A DNA stretch of 64,000 nt, from positions 3,349,083-3,413,082 of the forward strand of contig NC_079387.1 of assembly GCF_021018895.1 (NCBI RefSeq), in the 5' to 3' direction. The position numbers and the translations under genes are program-made. This stretch comes from Seriola aureovittata (taxonomy: Eukaryota > Chordata > Actinopteri > Carangiformes > Carangidae). The notes under the pieces are model-generated. The model saw only the letters and a program-made list of their open reading frames with translations. It searched no databases and was not told the DNA's origin. Shown in pieces: positions 12,972-25,265 of this stretch. Numbering within the stretch: position 1 is the first letter of the stretch; every line of letters begins with the position of its first letter.

Positions 12972-15411
12972 CACGCTCTATAAGTGCATGTGATGACATT
13001 CCTCCCCGCAGTTCTGTGTGTCCTCTCCGAACTGCAAGGCAAACTTGGCTGACAGTGTAAAAGGAGTCAGGCGTTTAAAACACCTGCGTATACCTGCTAA
13101 TTTGGCTGTAAAAGTTATTAGTACATGGCTGGACTGCATCGTCTGCCCAGTGTCAGCTGGTTTTCAGTCTCAGTGCCTTAGTCCCTTGTGTCCCTGTCAT
13201 CCAGCTCTCCTTCTCAATCATTACTTCATTTTTATAGAAGAAATTATGATTTTTTTTTTGTTTTACAGTTCAATCCATTTCTTCTACACTGATGCTTTCA
13301 CTGTGAGAAATAAGTTGAGGGACCACGGCTTGACTAACATGCACTCCCCAAAACAAGACTGGATTCTGATTTTGAGGCTCTTGAAAGGTTTTTATTTGAT
13401 CAACAATTGGTTAACACGTTCATGTTCTGCCAGAAATGAACATTTTGACCACAGGACTCCAGTGTTGCATGTGAAGTACATGAAAGTGCTTCTGAACCTG
13501 TCGGAATCTGAGTTCACTGTTCATCTTTGTATTTTTCATTTCTTTCATTTATCTTCACTCCTGCTTGTCACATCCCTCTCATTGTCCTTTTCTCTCTCAC
13601 TGGCCCCCTTTCATCTTTCTTGCTGCAGTGCTGTGTAAAGCCCCTGGTGTATCCTGCTCAGCGCTCAGCCTCTCAGGCTATATTGACCATTAAAGTTTAA
13701 TTATTAATAGACAGAGGAGGTCGGATCCTGCTGCTCTTACCCCAAGGCTACACACACACATATGCACACTTAGACTTGCACGGCTCTAAAAGATAGTCAG
13801 GAAAGGTTAGTGTGCAGACTAGAGGCTTAAACACACACAGTAGGATGTTAGAATCTGGAGTACTCTTCAGATCTTAGTATGGTTGACAGGGGTTAACTTG
13901 AACAGTTGGTTTGCCATTTAGATTATTATTATGAGTGGAGAAAAACAATTTTACTCCAAGTGGCTATTAACAAGGACATTTTTTATACAGTAAAAAAGAA
14001 AAAATGGCATGATGGATGTGCTCACTATCCACCATTTTTTTGCACCTGCATGTCTGACTCAATCAACCTCACACAAAACCACCAATAATGTTACTCTCCA
14101 GCTACCAGTTGTGTCGACTCTAATATGATTATGACAAATATACCACAATGACACTTCATTTTGCAGTAATGACCTGAATATATGTGGAACTCTTCACATA
14201 TTCTTACTCAGTCTGGATAACGGCTTGACTCATGTCATAACTTTGCTTGAGATTAAGTTTGGAGCTGTCATGCATGCAGGGTACGTATTGTCAGTTTGTC
14301 TCAGAAAGAAGGAAGACATAAGGACAGGACAGTATCGTGACAGTGTAGTGAATTGATTTTAAGGAGGTGAGTATGATGTCCCACTATCTTCCCTGTATCT
14401 TCATCCAGCTCCAGGCCTCATGCTGTCATTCCTATGCGTTTGAGCTCTGACCCTGTCACATGGTCTTGAACAACAATCTCTCTCTCTCCTGCTCTCTCTC
14501 TCTCTCCCTCACATGGTTGTGAACAATAGGACTTCTTTCTCAGATTCCTGCAGTCTAATCGCGTTATGCAAGCTCCCACAGACCACAGTTGGTTAGACCC
14601 CCCCCCCACCAGCCCCCCCAACACACACATAGTCTCTCACTCTCTCTTCACTTTGTCTCTTTCTCACACTCTCTCTAAAACTGACTAGTGACTAGGGAAA
14701 CGTGAGGGAAATACAAAGTGCTTGTGTGTGTGTGTATGTGTGAGCTCAGTGGTGCCAATGGGAGAAAAGATCTTTTGTTTTTAAAAGCCAAGTTTCAGCC
14801 GTTTTAAAGGAGCAGTGCATGCAGCAGCGATGCATTTTGACTGAGAGAAAATCTTGGAATATACAGTTACCACTATGTTAATGTGTAGTTTGTTTGTCAT
14901 GTTATCTGTAACTCACACAGCTCTGTGTTCGTAAGTGCAGTCCAGAGTGTATCACTGGTTTGAAGATGTTGGAAAAATGCTTAAAATCTCAATGAACATT
15001 TGTCAGGGATGTTTGGACTTGAACACAACCTACTCATGATTCAGTAACTTCCTTCTGATAATATCAAATAAGGTAAAGAGTTATTAAGTTTGTGCTGCCT
15101 GTTCAGGTTACATCTCACATCTCACTTTCTCCTTTGTCAGTCCATACATTATTCACTGCTTGCTGTGAATCGTCTGACGCCTAAAGGAAGAGGTGGAAGT
15201 CTCTGCCAATATATACTGATTTGAAAGCTGTTGTGCTGCAAGCTTTATTTTTTACAGCCATGTCTCATTAACAAGCCTCTTCACTAATTAACATCAACTT
15301 TATAGTACAACAATAAGCAAATGTCAGAAGATGTGTATATGCAAATGGTAAACACTGGTGATGAGCTTTAATTCAAAAAAGTATTGATATCGTTAAAGAG
15401 AACAACAGTTC

Positions 15412-15650
15412 ATTTCCACTAGAACTGCAATTGACAATTGTTTTCATGATTGAACCTGAAGATATTGAATTCACTATCTTATAAAACAAAAAAAGCAAAA
15501 ATTTCTCACATTGAGAAGCTGTAACCAGAAAATCTGTTGCATTTTTGCTTGAAAAATGGAACAGTTGAAACAGTAAAACTAATAATCGATTAATTTTCTG
15601 TGGACTGACTAATAGGTTAATTGAGTAACTGTCACAGTTCTAATTTCCAC
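15412..15650 (+). mobile_element. hAT-like MITE with a perfect 8-bp target-site duplication
   Basis: A 223-bp element (15420-15642) has terminal inverted repeats TAGAACTG...CAGTTCTA. It is flanked by an exact 8-bp direct repeat ATTTCCAC at 15412-15419 and 15643-15650, the duplication length typical of hAT transposons. The body matches a very common fish non-autonomous family: a TGAAGATATTGAATTCACT stretch, TCTCACATTGAGAAGCTG, TTTTTGCTTGAAAAATGG and, near the right end, AATCGATTAATTTTCTGTGG. It has no coding capacity. Related, more degraded copies lie elsewhere in the window. Confidence 0.85.
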
Positions 15651-16304
15651 GACTGTAGACTGGCAGCAAGCTTTCAGCTTAGCAGCCTAGCGTCATACCA
15701 TTAATTACTGTGAACAGCATCTGAACTCGTCTCTGCAGAGGCCCCGAAGCACCGTCCAGATTTGTGATCCATCCATTTTGGTGCCACTGTGCTAAAGTAC
15801 AGGCGCACCTTTTGACATGTCATCCATCATCTGACATGCATTCACTCACTGAATCTAACCAGCCAATTATCACATCCACGGAAAGTGAATATAGTACGTA
15901 CTGCACACACGGCACACATACTGATGACCTAATACTGCCTCACACGTGAAACATTTCAGTATTGACTCACGGCTTTAATGAAACAGTTTAATTGGAAATA
16001 GATTAGAAAGATGATTAAGTCATTTGGTCATAATTAAACATGAATGATATGTGTGGTGAATTTGGGTGCTAAGAACAACTTGAGGAAAGCCAAGAAAAAG
16101 ATGACACACTGTAAATAGGAACAAAGCCAGTTGGTTACATAATCATACAAAATTGATGATTTCAGCACCAGAGCGTAGCTTGTTAAGTGAAATCAACACA
16201 GCAGAACATATGGATGGAAGCTGTTTTTGAGGCCAGTGCAGAACATTCAGAGAAAAAACACACTGAATGCACATAGAAATATACCTGACTACAGCTGAAG
16301 GGAT

Positions 16305-16482
16305 TTCATTTATTAAACTATTTCAATAATTGACTAATCGTCGTTTGACAAACAATTATACCAAATGGTTGATGCTTCAAGCTTCTCGAATGTGACAGTC
16401 TGGTGGTTTTCCATGTCTTAAGTGTCAAGAAAATAATTTGCAGGTAAATCCATAATGAAAACAATCATTAGTTGCAGCCCTA
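16305..16482 (-). mobile_element. partial copy of the hAT-like MITE family
   Basis: The minus strand starts TAGGGCTGCAACTAATGATT (16482 downwards) and continues GTTTTCATTATGGATTTACC, the left end of the common fish family. It then passes to CTTCTCGAATGTGAC and GACTAATCG-type words read on the plus strand. It is shorter than a full element, so internally deleted. Confidence 0.6.
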
Positions 16483-16699
16483 TAGCAAACATACATGAGC
16501 ATGCAGAAAGAAGTACAACAATGGTGCTATGATATGCAGATTAGATCATTTTATTTAAGACGATTTCTTTCCCCCCAAGTAATAATTTACATTCAAGTGA
16601 GCCTTAACAATGGTGCCATATCGCATTAAAACAGATACTATACATTATGTGTCTGTACGCCTACGTCTTCCTCTCCGCCCGTCTCACGTACACACACAT

Positions 16700-16850
16700 G
16701 CAGGGAGGTGGGGAGGAATTAAAGCATAATTCATTTAGCAGGATAGAAAATGGTACATTTCTAATGACCCATTAATCCGGGTTTACATTTGCACTCCCTG
16801 CAGGGGAGGAATCATTTAAACAGTCATCACAAAGCAAAAGGTAATAAATC
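16700..16850. promoter_or_regulatory. candidate conserved non-coding element
   Basis: Unique block with GGAATTAAAGCATAATTCAT, CCCATTAATCCGGGTTTACA (ATTAATCC resembles an OTX/PITX-type TAATCC site) and AGGTAATAAATCAGG, between simple sequence and a SINE-like fragment. No coding frame. Inference from composition and motifs. Confidence 0.35.
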
Positions 16851-16860
16851 AGGAAGGGCG

Positions 16861-16920
16861 GCAGTGGGAAGTCACTCTGAGTAGATGTGCCAGAGCGAAG
16901 GTTGCTGGTTCAAATCCATA
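16861..16920 (+). repeat. tRNA-like fragment with a B box, probably SINE-derived
   Basis: GTCACTCTGAGTAGATGTGC leads to CAGAGCGAAGGTTGCT and a perfect polymerase III B box GGTTCAAATCC (16907-16917). The following sequence is (CATA)n, not an acceptor stem, and no A box with tRNA spacing precedes it. This points to the 3' half of a tRNA-derived SINE head rather than a working tRNA gene. Confidence 0.4.
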
Positions 16921-17414
16921 CATACATACAAATAAACAATATAAAGAGGCTGTTTGCGGTTAACGTCCCCTCCCTGTCTTTCTTCATCATAAACCGATTC
17001 ACCCTGTGTGTGCTCGTGTGGCCTCTGGAGGCCTCGTACAGTCGATTACATAAGCTTTTCGCGGCTGAATCCCTCTGCAGGTCTCAGTATCGTTTGCCCC
17101 GATGGGACAGAAACCACTTACACTGGATGTTGACAGCATTAGACCAACCAGTGGAGTTACATGGCAGCAGCATGCCAATCTGTCTTTTTGAAGGAGGATT
17201 GAGCTTTTCCAATCTTTTCCAATCTGCCACTCTCCCACTCTCTGCTTTAATGTTGTAGTTTCTTTTTTTTAATTCCTTGTATTTTGTATGAATGAAAGAC
17301 TGAAGAAAAGAATGAATGAGAAAGGAAAATTGCCAGACATCTCTAAATAGTAAACAAACAGTGTTGTTTGAGCTGTCATGCTTAATTGAATGCTGTTGCA
17401 CATTGTTTTTTTCT

Positions 17415-17690
17415 TTCATTTTCCTGTCACTCAATAATCCTCATGAGTCAAAAGGCATTAATCAATTACCCGATGGTTTTAGCAGACGCTGCCTCTTGGA
17501 TATTGTCGCTGTGGCTTTCCACACAGCCACTGAACATGGCTGCCGGGATTGCGTGACAAAGTGCAGAAATAGCTTTTGCATCCGCTAACAGCTGATTGTG
17601 AATAACAGGACTTAGCAGTTGTCTGGCATCTATGGAGATAGATCACTGCAGATCACTGAGGGCCCCTGGTGGTTCATAGATTTAATCCTC
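17415..17690. promoter_or_regulatory. candidate conserved non-coding element
   Basis: Repeat-free block of balanced composition with CATTAATCAATTACCCGATG, TCCTCATGAGTCAAAAGG (AP-1-like TGAGTCA) and GTGGCTTTCCACACAGCCAC. It contrasts with the simple sequence around it. Inference only. Confidence 0.35.
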
Positions 17691-19330
17691 TCCCACTCTC
17701 TGTCACCAGATGTAGCACATGCAACAGCAGCTCAGTGATGTGATTAGAAAGAGCAGTAACTGTTATCTGTATACGTTTCGGGAAAATACACGAATCACAG
17801 AAGATACAAACAGATGAAGGTGAGATCTATCAGTCGAGTGAATGACTGCTAATTATGTAAATCGATTATAATCATTTCACAGTCTCAGATTACTTGGGAT
17901 AAGTAGTTTATCCTCATTTTCCACAGACCTAAGGGTAATTACATGCAAAGGTAACACAGTAATTGTGTCATGTAATGACAAATTAAAGTAATGCAGTTAA
18001 CCAACACTCAACTGAGCTGTTCTTGCAAGTAAAATAATAATTGTCCTGTGGGGACACCTGCTGGATGCTTCTACACACTGCAAACAGAAATGGGGCAAAA
18101 AAGAGCAACAATCCTGGCAGCAATAATAACAGGAAAATGAAATTGATGTTATATATGTTATGTACAGCCTTATGGGTGTGAATGGTGAAAACCTTTGCCT
18201 TTGAATTTAACCTTGGATTAGTATTAGTAAAAGGAGGTTAAGCTTTTATTCTGAAATTACAGTTCTACGTAGATGGTGATTAAAAAAAGGTCTGATTAAA
18301 AAGTAACAAGCTTTCCTCTCACACAAACAATATTGAGGAGCAGATGATAGAGGGAGAATAAAATTGGCAGCCACATGAGCTACAGTTAGTCTGTCATGTA
18401 GTTTGCATAGGATGGCCTCAAAATAAGTCACATTGAAATGCTTAATATTTAAGCTAATATGTTTTAGCCATGGTGATGGTGTCTGTTAGGTATACTGTAT
18501 TTACTTTGATTACTTTTTACTTTAATTCAAATTTTAAATTTTTGTGCTTTCCTCTCATTCTCATGTCAATGTAATTAATCAGAGGTCATTTTAAATGCGA
18601 AGTGTCTTGTTTTAGGTTAGATTTCAGTGACTATGTTGTTCTAACACATTTTTCGGCCAGAAAGTCAGTCTTTCGACACACATGAAATTCAAATCAAGTT
18701 AAAGTTAAGAGTATGTTTTATGAAAACATCAATGCTGATTGGTTAAAGTTAAGGTGGATGAAATCATACATGGAGTGCTAGAGCAACACTTTGAGAGTGA
18801 TTATTTCTTTCTGCTATATTGAGAACCATAGCCTTCATAGTACATTAAAAATAAGGCCATTACTACTTTTACAGCAGCAAACTCTTAAACTGAACTGTTT
18901 TTACAGCTTTCTTGCTGCAAATTAAAATATAGTGTTGGGTGCCCATATGTAAATATTGAGCTGCCAGGAAGAGATAACCACAGGAGATAACCAGCATGCA
19001 TCACATTAATTCAGCTTTGCACAGCGCCACTTTAGGTTAAATGCACCTTTAAATTACATGTTTGTATTGCAACAATAGTAATAATTAATATAACTTTTAT
19101 GAAGAATTTCCCCTATGTTTCCTGAATGCAACAACACATAATTAATACAACTGGTCAATTGTATTCAACTTATTTCAAAGGAGAATTCATTTGTAGACGC
19201 CTACATCTCATGCAATTCCTTGTTTTACCCCTAGAGTGTCCTATTGTTTTGGAAACGGGATTAAAGCAACAGGACGTGAGGTCAGGGATAGGGGGTTATA
19301 CTATATATATACGTATATGTCTGTGTGATT

Positions 19331-19870
19331 GATAGACAGATAGACAGGCAGAGAGACAGACAGACAGACAGACACTTTATTTATGGCCTAGGGGGAATTT
19401 ATGTGTCCATTAGCTCATTGTTGATAGTAATAAAAACAGTGAATAATAGATTAACTACAATAATTAAATGAGTCCACTTCCTTTGGCTGAGTTGTTATAT
19501 CGCCTGATGGCAGTGGAAACAAAGGATCTCCTGAACCTCTGCTGCAGCTGCTTCTCTGTCCTGCCAGGATGTTGTGGAGAGGATGGTTGGTATTGTCCAA
19601 GATGGCTTCCATCTTACATTGCATGCATCTCTTCACAACAGTCCTGAGTGAGTCCAGATTCCATACAAGCAGAGACCCAGCCCCTTTTACCAGCTTGTCC
19701 AGTCTCCTTGTGTTCATGTCTGACATGCTGCTGCCCCAGCAGACTGCAGCATAAAAGAGAACACTGGCCACCACTGACTGATAAAACATGTGCAGCATTT
19801 CACTGCACACGTCAAAGGACCTGAGCTTCCTGAGGAGGAGCACTCCAACACATACTGCTGATCTTCTAAA
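19331..19870 (-). mobile_element. 3' end of a non-LTR retrotransposon (L2/CR1-type LINE), 5'-truncated and frameshifted
   Basis: The minus strand encodes the C-terminal tail of a LINE reverse-transcriptase polyprotein: LLLRKLRSFDVC, then FYQSVVASVLFYAAVCWG (19786-19733), RRLDKLVKGAGSLL and ILDNTNHPLHNIL. The frame is lost near 19545-19556. In the shifted frame the expected ending RFRRSFVSTAIRRYNNSA continues to a TAA at 19466-19464. A short 3' UTR with AATAAA (19381-19376) leads into a (TGTC)n tail at 19375-19331, the usual microsatellite-like 3' end of this LINE group. The copy lacks the endonuclease and most of the reverse transcriptase, so it is a typical dead 5'-truncated insertion. The exact clade name is inferred from memory of fish LINE tails. 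Confidence 0.82.
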
Positions 19871-20739
19871 AGTAAAAAGCCACAATGTGCAAATTACGGA
19901 TGAAGAACAGGCATGATGTTATTGCATTTCTACAAGAATTCTTTAGGTAACATTTTGTTATTTTTAAATGGACAAATTATTTTAGACTTCAGCTCCTTAC
20001 TCTGTTGAAGGTGAATGACACATAACTGATAATCCTCAGTTTCTTCTGGGCTTGAAGTACAAGCATGATTTCTTTTACTGTTGTACACATCAATGCAAAA
20101 ACATTTTTTTCTTACTGAGAACTTAAAAAAAAAAATTCTCTGAACTCTTAAACTTAAATCCATGTACACTCAACAGTACTGTCAGTGTTAACCATCAAGA
20201 GCTACCATGGTGAAGACTTCAAAATGTCCAAAGCCCAATAATATTCAGTGTAAAATGATATATGACAAAGAATCCTTACATTTTGTGAGAGGAAGCAGAG
20301 AATGAATACAGGTTTTCAGTGAATGATGATGATGCACTGACTGAAACGATTTAACAATTTATTTTTCTCTCAACCGTCTAATGGTGTTAGCTCATTTTTG
20401 CTTCGTCTTTAGTGGATGGAAATGTATGTTGTGCTGGATGGAGAGATGTGAAGCTTCTTCATCGTCTGCAGCCCATCCTGATGCTAACTCATGGAAATTG
20501 GGCATCACTGACTTCGGATATTCTAAATATACTCTTTGTTTCTCTCTCTGTTATACAGTCTGGTCAAAGCTTAAACTGATTGTTGGATTTGGGATTGAAA
20601 GAAAAGCAGGCCGAACCGAACAGGGGATGACCCCAGCTTCTTATCTCTCGTCCCCCCCTCGCTCCCTCCATCCATTCCGCTCCGCCCTCCAGATATACCC
20701 TATTTCATTTTTCATCATTTACACCCCCCACCCTCCCTC

Positions 20740-21500
20740 CCTTCCCAGTCCGTCAGAGATGAAGATTTGGCTCTCGCTTATCCACTCGGCCCCACGCAAC
20801 CGCTGTAATTCAATTTTTCCAATCTTTCTAATCTAAAGATTTCGTTTTCATTTTTCTAATACTATCAAAGCAAAAGGGAAGTGGTGGGGGAGAGGATGTG
20901 GTGGTGGGTACACAGCGTGGGCACCATTTGTGAATATTACAACCTTGTTTTATTCCTTGTCTTGATTAATAAGAGACTTCTTTGAGCTCGTCCTTCCCTC
21001 TCTTCTCCCTCATGTCACTTGTCATTATGTCTCTTTTGCTGTTCTCCCACATCATTTTATCCGTCTTCTTTTTCTGTCACTCTTTGTATTTTCTTTCTTT
21101 TTCATCTCTTGCTTTTCTATCCCCCTTGAGTCAAGTCCCAAGTCCTAAATCATTACGATTATTTGGCTCTGGGAGGGGCAGCGGAGCGTATGGGGAAATC
21201 GTTAAATCCATGATGGATTACGACGTCCAGATTGTCATTTTGAATTAAAGAAAATGATAAGGAATATATGAAAAAGAAATCTAAAAACAATCATAAGTAG
21301 ATTTAGTTCTTAAGGAGAAACTGTGTTATAATGACAAGAGGGTGGGGTGGGGGAGGGCACTACATTCAATCACTGAACATCGGCTCGCCGTGTCCCCTTA
21401 AAACCTTCCCCTGGTAAAACGCAGCCGGGCTTAACCGGGACCTGCATCCACTCAATTTAGGCTCCCATCAAGAAAGCACTCGGCAGCCATATTGTTTGTC
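20740..21500. promoter_or_regulatory. candidate cluster of conserved non-coding elements
   Basis: Three unique blocks (about 20750-20870, 21145-21260, 21370-21500) separated by T/C-rich simple sequence. They include CTGTAATTCAATTTTTCCAA, ATGATGGATTACGACGTCCA (GGATTA, and ACGTC as in CRE-like sites) and CTTAACCGGGACCTGCATCC. No coding similarity. The sharp switches from simple to complex sequence suggest selective constraint, but alignment is required. Confidence 0.35.
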
Positions 21501-24500
21501 ATTTTGTGTTATTACTCTCCTTCTTCAACCATCTCAAGAGCAGAGCAGCTTTATAATAGCTGATTCTGCTCTGTGTGTGTGTGTGTGTGTGTGTGTGTAT
21601 GCCAACAAATGGTTGCGTACTTTATCTTCAGTACACTGTTTTTTGTGGGTTATCTCCAGTTTTTCTGTCTCTTTCATATCTTTTATTTGCACTATTTGTT
21701 GATTTCAGCCCAGTTCCCAACATCACTTGTCAAAATTTAGTTCTTCAGGACAGACAGTTGGTGGCGCTGCTACTTGAGTTAGGTTCCATTAAACCACTGT
21801 AAAAGAAGAGGCTGCAACAAGATGACGTAATCAAAACAGCACCAGTTCAACCTCAGATGATGGAAAACCATGTGGAAATATTACATTTATGTTTGTTTCA
21901 TTTATTAATTTAATGTTGTTCCTGTTAGTTTCCTCATTGCTCCACACAGATCCGTTGTTTAGTCCTTGCATTTTGTTTTTATTGATACACCAACAAACAA
22001 ACAACTTTTTGCAATATTTTTTCTATTTTCATTTAAATTTCCACTCAGATTTTTTTTTAACAAACTGAAAATACTCAGTAGCAACAACCAATCACGTTTG
22101 TTTTGATAACCTTGTGAAATGGAAGTACATAGTTGTGTTGTGCTACACTCAGTGACAAATAACGGTACATAAAACAAAACTGAGAGCAGATCATCACTGT
22201 CAACAGCTTCCCAATTCTCTGCAATACAATTTAAACACCATACTAAGACTTAAATAAAATGCATGGAGACACTTCAGAAGGGAAATTAACTTTTTGTCAT
22301 ATGCTATTAGTGGCGATGTGGGAAAAAAAGGCTGCCAGGCTCACAACAGAGCTGCCAGTGCCTTTATATCCTTATGTGTATATTAAAGTTACGGTTAAGG
22401 ACTGCACAAGTTTAATGTAATGTGTGCATGATTGCACATGTTCATAAACTTGCTGCCTCCGAGCTTTATATGCTCAAACATGCAAATAACTTCAAAAATC
22501 TGGGAACAACTCAGCAACATATTTAATGACTGAGTGTCCAGATTTCTGTTAGTTAACCATTACAATCTACAAAACTTAAGGAAGTCAAAGGTTCAGTCAT
22601 AAAATTAAGGCATGTTTGGTATAAATGTAGCCAGTAAACACAGTCAGATTGTGAAAGATTTAACGCTTACGATAACGAGTCATCAGGTTATCTGTTTTTA
22701 AGAGAGCTGCTATTTTCCATCTACAAATCTGTTATTTATGTTATTTATTTCATTGCTCATCTTATTGTACTTTGGAAGAAAGAGATGTTCGTTGAAAACA
22801 AAAGGAGCCAGAGGTTTTCAAACTTCAAGATCATCATCAGACGTTAACAAATGTGAATTATTCTTCCTACTAGAGACAAACATGAATGAGAATGAACTCT
22901 TGTCCTGTGCTTATACCTTTTTCATGAGGCTCATGAGGAGGAGTGGGATCAGTACAGGAAGACTGAGTGGTCTGTGGAGAGATTATGCCCTCAGGTCGCC
23001 AAATACTTCAACTCAGATTATATTTATGAAACTTTTTTTTTTTTTTTTTAATTCTTGGCATGTGTTGTTAGTGTGAGTGCAGTGATGGACTTCACCTTTG
23101 AAACTTGGTTTCAACCCAGTGGGAACTCTCATCTGTTTGCCACTATAACCAGTTCATGTTCACTACATCATTGTACTGTTGCTTCGGGTTGCACAACACG
23201 CCACTATATATGTACAGGAGGTCATGTGCATTTGTACAATATGATGGATTTATATTATCATTTTTTTATATCATTGTTTAATATTTCTACAAACAGAAAC
23301 TTGCAGTCAGCGTGATTTGAGAGATGCTGTAATTGCACAACAGTCAAGTATGACATACTTAGCAGATCCCTTCTGAATGTGCTTCTATTGTGATGAGAAC
23401 AAAATCCACAGTACATTATTGGACAACAGAGACCTCACAGTAGCCACTGATAAACTTTGGAATATATTTTGCACTGAGTTAACAAACCTTTATTATCTTT
23501 AAAAGTTGATCTTTTTAGTGCAAAATTCCCTTGAATGACTGTAACTTTGAAAGACAGCTACTTGATTTGGTTTACTCAGACTGAAGCCTGCTATAAACTT
23601 CAGATAAACTTTCAAATACATTCTTCTGTGGCGTGGGGACTGTGGATTGTGACTCCATCACTTGCACTCATTTATTCATTGATTTTAATGTTCAGTATGA
23701 CCAGGAGTGATAACAGCAAGCTGCACAGAGTCACTGGTTGGTGATCCATTAGGGTCAGCTAAGGTCAAGTTTGGGGGTACACAGTCTGTATAGATGTAGC
23801 TTATGTTCACCGCTGACTCTGCTCTCTATAGTAACCGTTAGTTCATTTAAGTATTTCTCACCCATATGATTTATATATGTTCGTCCGTTGTTTGCTGAAT
23901 TGACAGATTTGGATTTCCAGATTTTTTGGAGATGGGCAGATCCTGTTGCAGCAAAGTTGAGTTCAGGTGGAAGTTTGTTTTGCTCAGTTTAAATCACAGG
24001 GTTGGGAAGCACTTGTTGATGTACTTGTGAGTCGTTGTTGTATTATAAGTGATTGACTAGTGATTTTAGATTATAGTGAGAAGATTCAATTTCAGGTTTC
24101 GTCAGAGACTTGTTCATTGAGTTGTCATTTCAGTTCCGTTGATTTCAAGGCAGCCAACAACAGGATCTGTCCGAGCATTCAATTTCACTCTCCACTCCAC
24201 TAGTCTGCTGTTGTAATCTGTAGTGATCCTTAAAGCCATAGCAATATATTCTTCCAAATATTTCCAAAACATTTCATTATCATATGTTTGTCTCTATTAT
24301 TCTCATCAAAGGCTTATTCTCTGTCTGAAAAGAGGCCCTTTGTCCGTCTTTTCTCTCACTTTTCTGTTTTCTCTCCATCTCTTATGGACTGCCAAGAAAA
24401 GACAGGGGGCAGTAAAAGAGCATTACATGGTAAAAGGCAGGACTGTGCCCTGTGCTGTATTATACACTTTGATGCCCTGGCAATGTAAGAGGCTTTGAAC

Positions 24501-25209
24501 AGTAAAAAACATGTAGCGTATTGTTGTGCATAAACAATGTCTAATTGATTAATGTGTGCTGGAGACAAGGAACGTGAAAACTCCTCTTTTGTTGATTAAC
24601 AAACTTGCTGCAAAGTGACAGAAGAGATCCACTAGTATAACCAGTGCTGGATTTTAATATGAAAAAGGCTAGACTTGTGAATAGTTATGGAGCCACGTGC
24701 TGACACCCTACAAGCCCACCTCCTTTCAGTATAACAGATATCTGAATTTAATCATCTTAATAATAACATTAAAAAGATAAATAACAATAAAAATACATTC
24801 TTGTTATGAAGCCATTTGTGTCACAACAAATTCAAATCAGAGTTAATTGTGTTTTTTTTTCCTTCAAATATGGATTTTGAAAACTGGAAAAAGATTTTTG
24901 TCAAATTTGTATTTGACTCACTATCAGTCCATCAGGTTCATGTCAGGTCAAAAGAAAGATGATTATATAATATTTGAGCCAAATGTCTACTCATCTGGCT
25001 AAAAAAAAACAACTTAAATCTGATGCTGCAAAAGCTGTTTGAATACGTTCGTTGGACTACTTTACTGTCGCGGTGCAGAAAGTGTGTATGCGATGCAGGT
25101 GCAGATATAGGACTAGACTAGACATGACCAGACTAGACTGGAGCTGAAACAGTGACACAGATTAAGGCAAATGAAGATTCACTTGGCGTTTTAGAAAGTT
25201 TTAAGGGGA

Positions 25210-25265
25210 TTCGTCATAATTGTCAGATCAGTTGATACTGAAAATATTTGTTAGTTGCTGCCCTA
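25210..25265 (-). mobile_element. fragment of the hAT-like MITE family end
   Basis: The minus strand begins TTAGGGCAGCAACTAACAAA and continues ATTTTCAGTATCAAC, resembling the left terminus of the MITE copies at 16482 and 26805. Only about 55 bp is recognisable. Confidence 0.4.

Larger units (their letters stand above)
7189..15411. other. intergenic flank, no gene confirmed
   Basis: Mostly unique AT-rich DNA with microsatellites at 7782, 9235, 9427 and 12945 and CT/TC-rich patches near 14470-14510. A signal-peptide-like open frame at 8543-8620 is noted as a possibility only. The 206-codon open frame at 13018-13638 has no recognisable domain. A short ATTA-rich unique block near 13665-13725 could be regulatory. 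Confidence 0.65.

Noticed and set aside
13018..13638. 206-codon open frame on the plus strand
   Set aside because: No recognisable domain, no sensible start context, ends in a T/C-rich serine/leucine run; most likely chance.
16861..16920. tRNA gene suggested by the perfect B box
   Set aside because: No matching A box or acceptor stem and the 3' side is (CATA)n; better read as a SINE fragment.
19569..19754. Plus-strand open frame over the LINE
   Set aside because: Opposite strand of the LINE reverse-transcriptase tail.
21740..21840. GGTGGCGCTGCTACTTGAGT and AAGAAGAGGCTGCAACAAGA, possible repeat family
   Set aside because: A vague memory of similar fish sequence only; no termini or second copy in the window.
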